Shown here one piece after another: positions 26,401 through 37,144 of a stretch of DNA of 64,000 nucleotides. Numbering within the stretch: the first letter of the stretch is position 1; every line of letters begins with the position of its first letter. The notes beneath the pieces were generated by a model that saw nothing but the letters and a program-made list of their open reading frames with translations, had not been told where the DNA came from and ran no database searches. This DNA comes from Chimonanthus salicifolius (Eukaryota > Streptophyta > Magnoliopsida > Laurales > Calycanthaceae). Both the position numbers and the translations under genes were made by a program. The stretch is taken from positions 27,631,175-27,695,174 of the forward strand of contig CM023540.1 of NCBI GenBank assembly GCA_013350335.1, read 5' to 3'.

Positions 26401-29400
26401 CGTCTCTACATGATGTATTCCATGTGTCGATGCTGAGGAAGTACAACTCCGATCCGTCTCATGTTTTGAATGTGCAAGATATAGATGTGCAAAGCGACGT
26501 CACTTATGTCGAGAAGCCGGTCAGAATATTAGAGAGTGAGCAAAGGGTGTTGCGAATCGAGCGATTCAGTTCGTCAAGGTGGTATGGGATAGACATGGGC
26601 TTGGCCAGTTAAGGGTCGGATTTAGAGATCCGAACTTAACTCGCGTCGTGACACTCCGCCCCGATCACTAGATTATTATATTATATTTAAAAAATAAAAA
26701 TAAACTCTGATTATTAGAGTGAAAAGGGCGGGGTGTTACATTATCAGGTCTTAGGAACCACATAAAGATTCGAAATGGAAAAAAAAAAAAAGATGGATAA
26801 ACTGTGCTATAAGCAGTAATTCATACTACAAGTTTATGGGCAAGATAATTAACCACACCCTGCTCGCAAATTCTCCAGGATGAGCAGCACTTCCTAAGTG
26901 GTTACTAGAAGAAGATCCAACGCTCTTATTGAACACATTATCAGATCCATCTGACTTGTTGTCCGTGTCATCGGACACCATATTCATGTCTTCCTGATGG
27001 AGAGCTGTATCTTTTGAATGCTTTTCATCCCTGCAAAACATATTGTACATAGTAAGAATGGATGGCAAATATCTCAACCTCAAGATAAAAGCAGGAAACT
27101 TCCAATATGCCCTGAAATACAACCTTAACTTTGTTTTTGGAGAGAGGCATTGGATTTTGACCTGCCAATCCAAAATAGATTACAAGAAGTTATTCCATGC
27201 CAAGGAAGAGAGATCAAGGTTAAGGCTATTACTATAGGAAGAAATGATAAGAGTATTGCAAGTAACTTAACATGAAGAAACACAACTCATTAAGATGAAT
27301 ACTTTAAGTTAAGACTCAAAACATTCAATCTCATGGTTGCAAGTCCTACAGGTTCTATTCAACATGGAGATATATAAATATAATAAAATATATATTTGAT
27401 ACACATATTAGGAACCAAACAACCCTAATGGGTGATGCCTCACCACTTTTCCAATTGCTGTGTTGATGTTTTCTCCAATAACTAATATGTATTAAAACAT
27501 TTAAAGAGGTTGATGAACCATTTAGTATCTTGTCAATTTTGTTTCGTGATAACTCACATAGTTCCTTCATGTGCACAAAAAAACTACTACATGAACCCTA
27601 AAACCCAACATTCATCAAGTACTTAGTTTCCTTGACCCCCTGACAACTTATGTATATTCATGAACATTTCCCCTGTGTTCCTACTGACTAATGTAAACAA
27701 AGCTGAATGAATCTAGATACCAGTAAGCAAACAGGATTAGTCTTCATGATACTAACTTGTAAGATTGTCCCATGATTGCATTTTTTCAATGGCAATGAAA
27801 GAGGAACCAAAGCTCTTGAACTCATGTAGTCATTCAAATTGACAGCAGCTTCACCAAGAATACCAGATCTAACTGACCCCTGGAACATATAAATATTTAA
27901 ATCTGCAAATTTAGTTTAGCTAGAACTAATGAGAGAGAATCAATCTGTAAATGGTTTTTCTAAAAATAAAATCTAACAAATTCTACATAATGTCAAAATT
28001 ATTTTGGCATCTATCAAGAAATGCAAGTATGCAACAGACCGTAGCAATGACAAACTTAAAAAGACATTCTCCTGGCTCTTTTGAAGAATCATCTTGTGCG
28101 ACCCATATAGATTCTGACAGAGTTTCTGTCCATTGACAATTTCCATTCCGTACTGCTGCTTTGCCTGACTTTGCCACGGTTTTCCCAGTCTCCACAGAGA
28201 CAACAGATACAAAAATCCTGTCCCATCCTTTGGGTACCTGAAGAATCAATATAAGAGAACAGCTTAACTAAGAAGTATTTGCAAGAACAGCCTCCAAAAA
28301 AGAAGTATATGCAAGCATAAAGTTTTCAAACAAAATAGTATATCACAAATAGGGGCTGCTCGCCAATTTCTAACTCAAGGATTCCATTTGGGTTGGAAAA
28401 TAGAACTCCAAATTTTCCACAGCAAACACTTTTTCATCTGAGTTTGATGGGAGGAGATTAGAAAGCATCTTTTCTTTGCAAGCACACTTCCCAAGCCTAT
28501 TTTCCTTTGTTATAGAGAAAAACAACGATGGAAAACTCTAGTTAAAATGCAAAAGGGTGTTGATGTCATTTCTGGCACCACCATAAACATCAAAGGTATT
28601 TTTGTCTCATAATTTTCCAAAGTAAAGCATTTGGAGTAAAAATTGACAAACACCATATGGAAATATGGAGTTGGGAAGTTAAAGCATAATAAGAAATGGT
28701 CAATTTAATAATATGCAATCCTTAGTTAAAAGCAAATAAACCATGCTGCAGCAAATGCATAAGTTATTACACAGAAAAACACAAGATTTGCATTGTTCAG
28801 CAGTGTGTCTATGTCCAATATGAGATGGGAGCAATGTCACTATATTTGAGAAAAGGGTTACAGTGCTCTCTTCCTCACACCTCTCTAAATACAAGAATTC
28901 CTATAACCCTAGAAATCTCGCAAAGATACAATATAGATAGATAGCATCAGGTACAAAATTACTTTAGGGTCTGGTGTCCACTATGTCCTACATCACTATA
29001 GAATACAAGACATCAATGTAACATCCTTCATAAAAAAATTAGAAAAAAGAAAAGAAAAGAAAAGATCAATCACCTATAGAATGTTGATCAAAATATAAAT
29101 ATATCATAGACTTCTGGTTGTTCGGTTTTCAGGTTGCAAGTATTTTTGTTGCTTGTTTGGAGGCTTGGGGTGTGCCCTACGGCACCTGAAGTGAAGAAAA
29201 TCTAATGGAGACGGCTGACAAATTCCCACAATGCCCATAATTCTACGCCAGTTTTGTGCGATCAACCGTAGTTTATTTCTAATGTTGAATGAATTCCAGT
29301 CAAATGTCATCTCATAAATGAAAAACATTACACAAACAAAAGGGAAGATTCAGAGTCAGAATTCTATAAATTTCAAGTTTTCGAGAGTAGATTCCACAAT

Positions 29401-29729
29401 TTTTAGCCTTGACTGAATTCAGCCAGCTGCTTCCAATTTCGCGATTTTCAGCCTCATAGAATAATTGAAATTCCTGAAAATCAAGTGAGAGAGAGAGGGA
29501 GAATGTATTCTACGCTCGGGAAATCGAAAGCAGGCAGCCAAATGCAGCCTCATACAGCGCAATTCACGTGGTGAATGATGAAATCAGAACGAAGAAGAGA
29601 AGTAGAAATGGACTAATTGAGTGGAATTGCATTTCCCATGGTGGGTACCTGAAGTGCTTGGAAATGAGAGAATTTGAAATCTATTTTCTCCCGTGATATC
29701 TCGGACCTATGCCTATGTAATCTGAACAT
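13841..29729 (-). CDS. Long NT-C2 domain / coiled-coil protein (myosin heavy chain-related type), 1526 residues
   Basis: Nine exons on the minus strand: 29649-29729 (ATG), 28040-28237, 27757-27879, 27124-27161, 26859-27030, 19782-23249, 19555-19680, 17093-17232 and 13841-14075 (TGA). All have GT-AG borders and consistent phases; the sum is 4581 bp. Residues 1-145 form an NT-C2 (EEIG1/EHBP1-type) membrane-binding module: [54 protein letters not shown], then [14 protein letters not shown] Ser/Asp-rich linker (about 150-260) leads into a coiled coil of over 1000 residues, nearly all in one 3.5-kb exon, starting near [20 protein letters not shown]. The conserved tail is [20 protein letters not shown] to RWFS. 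Family resembles Arabidopsis AT1G63300 and AT5G41140; proposed roles are cytoskeleton- or membrane-linked scaffolding, inferred only from fold. Confidence 0.93.
14171..14445 (+). mobile_element. TRIM-type LTR element, 5' LTR plus internal region, 3' LTR mostly lost
   Basis: A 126-bp LTR (14171-14296) starts TGTTGGGG and ends CCTAACA. A primer-binding site follows at 14298-14310, TAGTATCAAAGTC, close to the initiator-tRNA-Met site TGGTATCAGAGCC. The internal region includes CTCTCTCTGCCGGAGGGC. The polypurine tract before the next LTR is a run of 29 G (14405-14433), followed by the start of a second LTR (TGTTGGCG) that soon becomes unrecognisable. It lies in intron 8 of the coiled-coil gene, antisense to it. 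Three related copies lie at 41239-41581, 49189-49575 and 54988-55715. Confidence 0.8.
14405..14433 (+). repeat. 29-bp poly-G tract
   Basis: An uninterrupted run of 29 G sits where other TRIM copies here have a short purine tract (for example GAGGGAGG on the minus strand just above 55111). It is G-quadruplex capable on the plus strand; the host-gene transcript would carry poly-C. Confidence 0.9.
15609..15960 (+). mobile_element. LINE reverse transcriptase fragment
   Basis: From 15609 the frame reads [20 protein letters not shown] then [12 protein letters not shown]. This matches the L1-type RT block (I-P-K-K-x-G-x...D-F-R-P-I-S-L-V...Y-K-I-I). Downstream, [15 protein letters not shown] fragments with stops and an inserted T/G tract continue in shifted frames. 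It lies in intron 8 of the coiled-coil gene, in antisense orientation. Confidence 0.65.
16200..17092 (-). other. Remainder of intron 8
   Basis: AT-rich intron sequence between the LINE fragment and exon 8 of the coiled-coil gene. No motif, repeat or gene was recognised. Confidence 0.6.
18383..18414. repeat. (CAT)n microsatellite
   Basis: An imperfect CAT/CAC trinucleotide run in intron 7 of the coiled-coil gene (17233-19554). Confidence 0.8.
18495..18565 (-). mobile_element. tRNA-derived SINE fragment
   Basis: The minus strand contains GAGGTTGTGGGTTCAAGTCC, which carries a good RNA polymerase III B-box (GGTTCAAGTCC). Only the tRNA-like head is recognisable. It lies in intron 7 of the coiled-coil gene. 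Confidence 0.45.
23250..25089 (-). other. Intron 5, part before the gypsy insertion
   Basis: This is the 3' part, in transcript direction, of the 3.6-kb intron 5 (23250-26858) of the coiled-coil gene. AT-rich; I see no gene or nameable repeat. Confidence 0.6.
25095..26740 (+). mobile_element. Deleted Ty3/gypsy-derived element with 106-bp terminal inverted repeats
   Basis: The element starts TGTAACACCCCGCCC and ends GGGCGGGGTGTTACA. Arms 25095-25200 and 26635-26740 are inverted copies with few differences. A 5-bp target duplication TTATC flanks it (25090-25094 and 26741-26745). The interior up to 25940 is non-coding with repeated GGTTCGGCCAT / ATGGCCGAACCCC motifs, followed by a fused pol fragment. 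TG...CA ends and a 5-bp duplication are LTR-retrotransposon features; inverted rather than direct terminal repeats are not. It sits in intron 5 of the coiled-coil gene, in antisense orientation. Confidence 0.8.
25941..26612 (+). pseudogene. Gypsy pol fragment: RNase H joined in frame to integrase C-terminus
   Basis: The open frame runs from 25941 to the TAA at 26610-26612 without a clear ATG start. Its first half is Ty3/gypsy RNase [44 protein letters not shown] and [20 protein letters not shown]. At about 26200-26215 it switches, within the residues HKSYAD, to the integrase C-terminal region: [34 protein letters not shown] and [13 protein letters not shown]. The end of RNase H and the catalytic integrase core are absent. 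The junction fits an internal deletion at a short shared KS(Y) motif that kept the frame. No protease or RT palm remains, so it cannot be autonomous. Confidence 0.85.
28238..29648 (-). other. Intron 1 of the coiled-coil gene
   Basis: AT-rich intron between the 27-codon first exon and the NT-C2 core exon. No repeat or gene recognised. Confidence 0.6.
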
Positions 29730-30060
29730 CTTTTCTTCTCCTTGTTGCTCTTGTTTGGACGGGAGATTTTCTTCTTGTTTTTACAAAAACTCAGAAAACC
29801 AATTTCCGCAGAATCCAAATCCACGGAGAAAGGAATAAGGAGAGAGTACGGAGTCGCAGAGAAGTAGTTTTGCACTTTTGCCGTCTCTCTGTAGAGAGAG
29901 AGAGAGATGTCCGTCGGACAGAAAGAAAGACTGAACAGAGCGCGTTATTGCATTGGAATTTTAGAAAGAGAAAAATGGCAGTTCGCACCCTTTCTAGAGT
30001 CTGCACGAGTCCACGTTACGACTCTTCTGTATCCACAAACTGACGAGTTTGACACGTGGC
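29730..30060 (-). promoter_or_regulatory. 5' leader and proximal promoter of the coiled-coil gene, with G-box
   Basis: Upstream of the ATG the minus strand has a pyrimidine-rich leader, including a CT run opposite 29896-29908. A perfect G-box/ABRE core, GCCACGTGTC on the minus strand, lies at 30051-30060, about 325 bp from the start codon. G-boxes bind bZIP and bHLH factors in plants. The transcription start was not located and no convincing TATA box was seen. Confidence 0.55.
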
Positions 30061-30480
30061 AACAAATTCTTTTCTGAAAATATTTTAAATACAACGTACA
30101 TTAGGCTTTGTCTGCTCTACTCCTGGTCTTGCAACTTGAATTTTAAGAAAATATAACAATATTAAATAATATTTGTATCAATCGTGTGAATTTTGTGTAC
30201 ATGTGAAACTCTAGCTTTCTCGAAACCATAGACTAAACCATGTTCAAGTTCTTACATGATTTGAATTTTGAACCACTTTGCTATTTATCTATTTTATAAG
30301 AAATTTATTATTTTAATATCTTGATTATTAAATTATTTACTAAAATTATCATAATCACAGGATAAGCTCTAATTGCATGTGGTTAAAATCTAAATGCCCA
30401 CCAAATAAACGTTAGATTGTTGATTGCAATCTATGAGTCTAAAAAACGTGTTAAAAACCACAAAAAATGGTCAAAAATCG
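30061..30480. other. AT-rich intergenic stretch
   Basis: No gene, repeat structure or RNA gene recognised between the promoter of the coiled-coil gene and the first hAT-like element. Confidence 0.6.
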
Positions 30481-30711
30481 TGTAAAAATTCTATCGGTGT
30501 TTTTAACAATAAAAAATAAAAAAATAATTAAATACCGATATTTATGAATATCGACTGATATTTGGACCGATATTTCGGACCGAATATCGGCCATATCGGC
30601 CGATAATACTACTGTACGGCCGATACATATCGTATCGGCTGATATTGTTCAGTTTGAAAAAATCGATATATATCGGCCGATACATACGTATCGGCCGATA
30701 TTTGAACCTTG
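30480..30711. mobile_element. hAT-type MITE of the CGGCCGATAT family, left border unclear
   Basis: Dense in ATCGGCCGATAT-like motifs from 30540 on. The right end reads TTTGAACCTTG, a diverged form of the family end (GACCCCTG). I could not identify a left terminal repeat or target duplication. Confidence 0.5.
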
Positions 30712-31082
30712 GTCAAAACATCTCAATTCATATTTAATAGTTAAAAACTTAAAATAGAGTCAACCTATTCTTGAACATATATTTTCCTTTTTTAGATAGT
30801 TATATGATATATTAATATAGATATTTTTTTAGGCCTTCAAAAGTACATAAATGGTATTTTCACAGATAATATGAGTCAGTCATATGATAAGAATCTCCTA
30901 AAACTAATCATATTTTGAAAAGTTATTCATCAATGTATAATGATTATAAAAACCTTTCTCAGTTGGACAATGTTGTTAATAAATGATAGTTGCCTCTGGA
31001 CATTATAGGGTCCATAAGAATGAGGACCAAATTTATGGAGATTAATAAGTTTAAAAGATATTTTAAGAATGATATTTCATAT

Positions 31083-31174
31083 CAAGGATTTAAAATTCAG
31101 TATCAACTGATATTTTTTCTCTCTTTTTTTTTAAAAAAAAAAACGACAGATATCAGTCGATATTTGGACCCCTG
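31083..31174. mobile_element. hAT-type MITE of the CGGCCGATAT family, 92 bp
   Basis: Flanked by an exact 8-bp duplication TTTCATAT (31075-31082 and 31175-31182). The left end is CAAGGATTT and the right end is GGACCCCTG. It is a minimal copy with TATCAACTGATATT and TATCAGTCGATATT motifs near the two ends. Confidence 0.85.
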
Positions 31175-31182
31175 TTTCATAT

Positions 31183-32010
31183 AAACAAATCAAATTTATT
31201 AGATTTAAAAAATTATAATTACAAAATTCAAAAAACAATAGTTAGAAAAGATCATTGCTAAATGAATTTTTAATCAAATAAAATCAAATCAAAATAATTT
31301 CAAATTAAGTGCGGATATAGCTCAATGAAAATAATAAAAAATATAACTTTTAGACTCATGTGAGTCTCATGTAGGAACTCAAATCAAGACATTCATCCAA
31401 TTAAAAAATATTTTTGTAGAATATCTTTTTTAACACAAAAAAAAATATCTTTTACCAAAACTTTTAAATAACTTGAAATTTACATCTTAAGCTAAGTTGA
31501 GCAGTGTGATTTAACTTTAGAATTATGAAGTTATGATTGATTAAGAGTTTGACTACTTTGACTGCCAGATTGGTAAACCAATCTACAATGACAGTTGTCA
31601 ATGTCGTCAGGTCGTCTGTTACAAAAGTCGTTAGGCAGGCCTGCGTTTTCCAAACGCCTGGCTTTTAGTGTTACATTTAATAGAATAAACGAGTGAGAAA
31701 GAGACGCGACAATATTTTTTTCTCGACTCCATCGATGATGCATGGATTTAAAATTTTAAACGCTTCATGTGCATAGTTAGGTTCGTCATTAAGGATTTAA
31801 TATTGGTTTACAGTTTACCACTATCTTAATCATTAATTAATATACTTCACGTCTTCACCATATAAACTATTGATTTTACGGTTGAAAATTTCAGTTTTAT
31901 TTTCCATTATATTATAATTATATTATTTTTCATTCTATAAATGATATGTATTTTTTAGACAATTATAATCTTGTCATGGGCCAACCATCATAATACGGAA
32001 AAAATATGTT
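31183..32010. other. AT-rich intergenic stretch
   Basis: No gene or nameable repeat seen. Confidence 0.6.
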
Positions 32011-32183
32011 AGGAGACAAAGGATAGAGTAAAATTTCCATTTTATCCCTATCAGTGTACCGCTCATCAAACACCTGTGTACCGTTAACACACCATTTACA
32101 TGCAGAACAGTGTGTTATCGGTACACCGATACTTGATTAGTGGTACACTGGTATACTAAAATGGAAATTTCACTCTATCTCCT
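32011..32183. mobile_element. Hairpin-forming MITE, about 173 bp
   Basis: The two halves are imperfect reverse complements almost to the centre: AGGAGACAAAGGATAGAGTA at the left against CACTCTATCTCCT at the right, AAATTTCCATTTTA against AAAATGGAAATTT, and CAGTGTACCGCTCATCAA against TTGATTAGTGGTACACTG. The loop is near 32095-32110. No coding content, and no clear target duplication. Confidence 0.7.
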
Positions 32184-32226
32184 GTTTCTTAACAAATTTT
32201 GCTTGTGTAAGAATGAACGTCTCATC

Positions 32227-32388
32227 CAGGAGTACAAAAAACAGTTATCGGCCGATATTTTTCTCTTTCCTCCTCTTTCTTTTTAAAAACAGCTGATATC
32301 GGCCGATATGATACGACCGATATTCGGCTCTCTAAAACCGATATATATCGGCCGATATGATATGTATCGACCGATATTTCGACCCCTG
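32227..32388. mobile_element. hAT-type MITE of the CGGCCGATAT family, 162 bp
   Basis: Exact 8-bp duplication GTCTCATC at 32219-32226 and 32389-32396. Ends are CAGGAGT and GACCCCTG. Several ATCGGCCGATAT-type palindromes occupy both subterminal regions around a T-rich core. Confidence 0.9.
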
Positions 32389-32399
32389 GTCTCATCTAA

Positions 32400-33680
32400 G
32401 GGCACTAAGAAAGTTTTGATCCCATCCAATGACACTATTACATTTATCTAAAATTATTTAATATGCATTGATTATTTTAGTTGTTAAATATTTATAATTA
32501 TTAAAATATTAAAAAATTATCAAATTTAATTATAATTAGAATATAAAGACTCTAAAGTTACTATCATGATAGTGAAGATCAACAGGATACGATGTGCTGC
32601 ATTGTGTTTTGGAAATATAACTTCAATGGTCTTAATCTCCATATAGAAGTTAGAGTGATAGTCACGAATCCACTTCAATTCAATCTTATTTTCACTTTAT
32701 TCCAAATGACAATTCTTTGTATAATTACTTGAAGTGTATAGACTTGTCAATGTCTTAAAAATTATTCAGCTTATTTTAAAAGACATAAATTACCTTGGTC
32801 ATGAATAAAAGGTAACTGTAGAGCCCACTACTGAGCCGCAATTGTGATCACAGATGTCAATTTGTGTTATATTTTCTTATCATTTATTACAGTCGTTGAG
32901 AACATTATATTGCCAATTAAAGGCCTTGGAAATCAGTTTGTCAAGGATGTGCTAAGTTTTTGAACTTTTATTATTATTAAATTATTAATTATTTATTATG
33001 GATCTATTTAATTATTAATACTGCATTTAAATGGAGGGTAAATTTTCAAAGAGTTCATCAGGAGGTGCATTCAAGGTAAAACTATGTATAGAAGGAAGTA
33101 CTTAAAAAGTGGAAAACAAAAAGAAGAAAGAATACCATTACCCTTCAATTACCAAACAAGTGTAATGGAGGGTTAGCAGGCAGCCCTAATTTTCGAAGTT
33201 GTGAACAATAGTGGTATAATATTTTGTCTCTCATTTTTAATCCATCCAAAGAAGTTTCCACCAGATGAATGGACAGGATCATCCTGCTTCGCATGTAAGT
33301 GGGTCCCTCTATTAAGCAATGCTGAATTCAACCCTCCTGCTACGAGTCAAGGAAGACCTGCCGTCAGTTTCGCCTGGCGACGATATGCTTGCTACGCTAA
33401 ATTTCCTCAAATATCATATTCCATGGCCCGCGGGAGAAATTACAGTTTCAGATCGGCGGTGGTTCTGCAATCTTGGCCGTTAATCAGATAGGAACCGTCG
33501 CATTAAGTTTTTATCCCAGAAAAATAAACCTTAAATACGGATATCTGGGATTTCAGATATATCTGAAAAGAATCTCATCCGACAAACTATTTTATATTAT
33601 TTTAATTTGGGATAAATTATAGAACAATTTATTTTGAATGACTATAAATTTTAAATAAAATTGATTTATAATTTATTTAT
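32400..33680. other. Intergenic stretch
   Basis: AT-rich to about 33200. A GC-richer patch at 33240-33490 is open in one frame for about 96 codons but shows no motif I recognise and no convincing gene context, so it is not called as a gene. Confidence 0.5.
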
Positions 33681-33825
33681 TTTGAACTTACGAGTGAGAA
33701 ACTACGGAATACTCAGCGTAAAATCCCTATGAATGAGCCCACTATCCCTAAGACACACTAAGATTAAACTATAGGAGTTGAAATCCATAACCTCTCACTT
33801 ACCAATTGAGCTACACGCATGTGAT
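33680..33825 (-). mobile_element. tRNA-derived SINE remnant
   Basis: The minus strand reads GTGTAGCTCAATTGGTAAGT, a near-perfect RNA polymerase III A-box (TAGCTCAATTGG), then GGTTATGGATTTCAACTCC at the B-box position. A non-tRNA body follows. It lacks a tRNA acceptor stem, so it is not a working tRNA gene. Confidence 0.6.
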
Positions 33826-34029
33826 GTAAGTAATTAATTTATAATTAACTTAGAAATTAACAATTCTTATTTGAATATAATGAGTCCATTGAAGTGCAAA
33901 CGACACTTTTTTACCCCTCCTTATCTTATTAGAGTATTACTATCATAAAATAATTGAAGAAAAGTCTATTTACGTAAAAGTTGGTTTGACCGGTCAAAAT
34001 CTCATTTGAAATACGAAGATTTTTAAGTT

Positions 34030-34155
34030 TAAATAACTCTACACAAAAGAATGATTCTCTATAGTATTACTCAGTGTGTATGGATAGGAAAATTTACACA
34101 TGTTCAAAAGATTAGTCAGGTGCTCTAAGGTCTGGATATTGTAGTCTTTAAAAAA
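34030..34155 (+). mobile_element. SINE 3' remnant
   Basis: GTGTGTATGGATAGGAAAAT, then AGATTAGTCAGGTGCTCTAA and a short A-run, aligned with the tail of the SINE at 36911-37130. No head region. Confidence 0.45.
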
Positions 34156-36910
34156 AAATTGTTACTGTAAAGTAACAAATTAGATAGGGTTTGAAAGATC
34201 ATTTAAGAATTAGATTTTATCTGCTGATTGTATTTGTTATTTCCTACATATCTCAACTAAAAACACGTAATTCAATTAAAATTTTAATAGACAATCACTT
34301 TAAATATAGAGACTTTAGAGAATCAATAGAATAGACAATTTGTGGGATAGAAAAATTAATAGTTTAAGTAAATCTTATGGTACATTAGTAAGTTATTGAT
34401 TAAAAGAACAAATGTAGAGTTTATGAAATAAGCATTTACTAAAATTTAGTTTGATCAAAAGATTTTATCTTTTTATATAAAATGATAAATAGACAGTTGA
34501 AATTGTAATTTATTTTTTTAATTAAAGTCATATACAAAAGAGCTCCTTCTTGTTCCCATTAGTTACATTTCCTATTTAAAAAGTTTAGTTCCCATCACAT
34601 TACATTAATATTCTGATCATGGAAATTTGAAATGGAAGCAAATATACTGTTGAAGGACTGAGATTGCCCATCAAACTCTTGCATCTTGATAGACACATTT
34701 ATGTCAATTTTTTTTACTTACTTCACCTACTGCATGTAGTTCACATTTTTTAGAGTCTAGCTTTCAATTTCCTTAAAAAGTGTTACATTTTAAATATTTT
34801 TTAATTTAGGAAAAATAAAATAATAAAATAGTACTGATATTTACAAAAAAAAAAAAGAGGAGAAAGAATCATATCAGCTAGGGCATTTTTGCACCCCTGG
34901 TTGGTACATGATTGAATTTGGAGAATAAGTATCAGTGTTATATATGTTGAATCGTATCAACAGATACTTATTATATTAAATATACATTAATAAATTCAGT
35001 TGATATAGATCATCAATCAATGAGACAACTATTCATTTATTTTTGAAAAATGCCATTTTGACATATTTTTTTTATTGGTTATAATTTTAAGAAGGTTTAA
35101 AAACAAGTTATTCACATTTCAAGAGTATTTGACAATTTCAAATGTCCATTTTGAGTTATTTTTATTTTTTTTTGAATTTTGCTCTAAGGTATTCTCGATA
35201 ATTTAATGAAAAGACATTGAGTATGTGCGGTATTGAATGAAGATGTTTTAATGTGATTGATATAGTTTGGAGGGTGTTCACCTGATTTTCTAAGTTTTTG
35301 TTTAAAGTTAATGAAATCTAGATTTTCTACAATAGTTCCCACTTTGGGGTTTTTTGTGGAAAAACATCGAAGAAATTTTATTCAGATGCTTATGTAATTA
35401 AATGGAGAGTTATCAATGTAATTGATATATTTTTAAAGTACTTATGTCATTTTTTAATATCCAACATTTTTATGAAAATCAGATTTTTTTTAAAAAAAAT
35501 AATATATTGTAATAAAAGATACATGTCATTACGGAACATTAGAGGACATGAATTTTATATCAAGTGTTTTCTCTTAATACTTTTTTCTGTTCTAAATTTT
35601 TTAATTATTTTTGACATACTTTATTCATATTGAAAATTTGGTTGTTAAGAGTCTAATACTCTGTGAAAATGACCATCCTTTTATAAAATTATACTCACAT
35701 ATTTTTGTATATTTTCTGAAAAAAAAATTTAAAAAAATATTTAACCCATGGAATGACTAGCTCGACTGTGAGTTTGAAATGCTACATTATATAAGCCTCT
35801 TAAAAATTTTGGGTGATATCTACAATGCCAATTGGAAAGTTTCTACTGAAAAAAGAGAATTTTTCCTATTTTATCAAAAAAAAATCATAAAATCGACATG
35901 AGCATATAATTTGGCCAAAATGCACCCCAATGGCCCAATATCAGTTTTTTTCTTGACCAATATTTAAAAAAAAAATCTATTTTTGTATTAAATTATAAAA
36001 AAAGATTATTATAGAAAAAAATCACCACTATTTCAATTGAAAATTTTCATTCTCTTTAAGTCGTAACTCTCATGTTTGGATCTTTTCTCTGTAAATACTT
36101 GAGATGAATTTGGGGAAAGAAGCGTGTAAAGGAGAAAGGAAGATTGGTTTCCATAAAATTCCATTCTATGTGAGGGTGTGTGTCTCGATCAGCAGATGCA
36201 AAGAACAAGAATGAGGTGATGTAGGGTCCTAACTATCAAATCAATTGCTAAGATTTTATCTAATGTGGGCCCATGGGCCCTACCTGTTTGGCCTCACATC
36301 TCTTTACTTATCTAATGACTCCACACCAAAGCTTGTCTTCTTTTAAAAAACTTTTATGAATATACTTGTAAGTACATGTTGGGCTCTTGATGGACTGGTG
36401 GAACACACAGAAGTTCACATAAATTTATTAGGGCTACAAGTCAGGTGGGCTGGGTTGGGTTTTAAACCTGCCGAAGCCTGAGTCTAGATTTAGTTAACTC
36501 CAACTAGACAAACCCGAGCACAACGTGAATTTGTATATTTAGGATCAAAAGCCCAATTTCGAACTACAAATGTAAATGCAGGCCTATCTAAGGTTGGGTT
36601 TCTTTAGACCTACAAAGAATTTTTTATATTTTTATAAAATAAAAAAATTATGCATTGTATAATGTGGCTCAATTTTGGGATTTGAATCTGAAAATGAGTC
36701 CGACTCAAGCTTTGGTCTTGATTTTTTCAGGTTTTCTCATGCAGGCTCGAGTTAGGCCCAACCCGAGTATGGTTGGGAAAAACTTTATTAGAAGTTCACC
36801 TAAAAGACATTCCTCATGTGTAACAAATTTTTTTTTTTTGTCTAAAAGGGGCCCACTTTGGGCCTCACTTATGCCCCATACTTCCCTCAACACCCTATGT
36901 TACATGAACT
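34156..36910. other. AT-rich intergenic stretch
   Basis: One probable end of a CGGCCGATAT-family element (right end GCACCCCTG at 34891-34899, left end not found). From 36430 to 36780 a degenerate G/T-rich repeat (GGTGGGCTGGGTTGGGTT and relatives) looks like decayed transposon sequence of unknown class. No gene seen. Confidence 0.5.
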
Positions 36911-37130
36911 TGGGGTTATCCCAATTGGTTTGGGAGCAAGATCTCTAAAGGGAGGTCTTGGGTTTACTCCATGGGAGTTCCAATTAAAGGACCACTTCCC
37001 ATAGGAATCTGTATAGAGTAAGGTCCCATCGATTTATCCGGTGTGTGCGGATAGGGGAGTTTTCACACACTCCAGAGGACTAGTCGGGTGCGACGCTTGG
37101 ACACCTTCTAGACCTCAAAAAAAAAAAAAA
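36911..37130 (+). mobile_element. tRNA-derived SINE with target-site duplication
   Basis: The tRNA-like head begins TGGGGTTATCCCAATTGGTT with a B-box-like GGTCTTGGGTTTACTCC. The body contains CCCATCGATTTATCCGGTGT and ends ACTAGTCGGGTG, followed by a poly(A) tail (37117-37130). The flanks CCCTATGTTACATG (36893-36906) and CCCTACCTTACATG (37131-37144) form a 14-bp target duplication with two mismatches. Confidence 0.75.
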
Positions 37131-37144
37131 CCCTACCTTACATG

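Noticed and set aside
33201..33491. 96-codon open frame on the plus strand
   Set aside because: No motif, signal peptide or homology I recognise, and no promoter or splice context; composition alone does not support a gene.
33730..33825. Possible tRNA gene on the minus strand
   Set aside because: Good A-box and fair B-box, but no acceptor or anticodon stem pairing and a long non-tRNA body, so a SINE remnant fits better.
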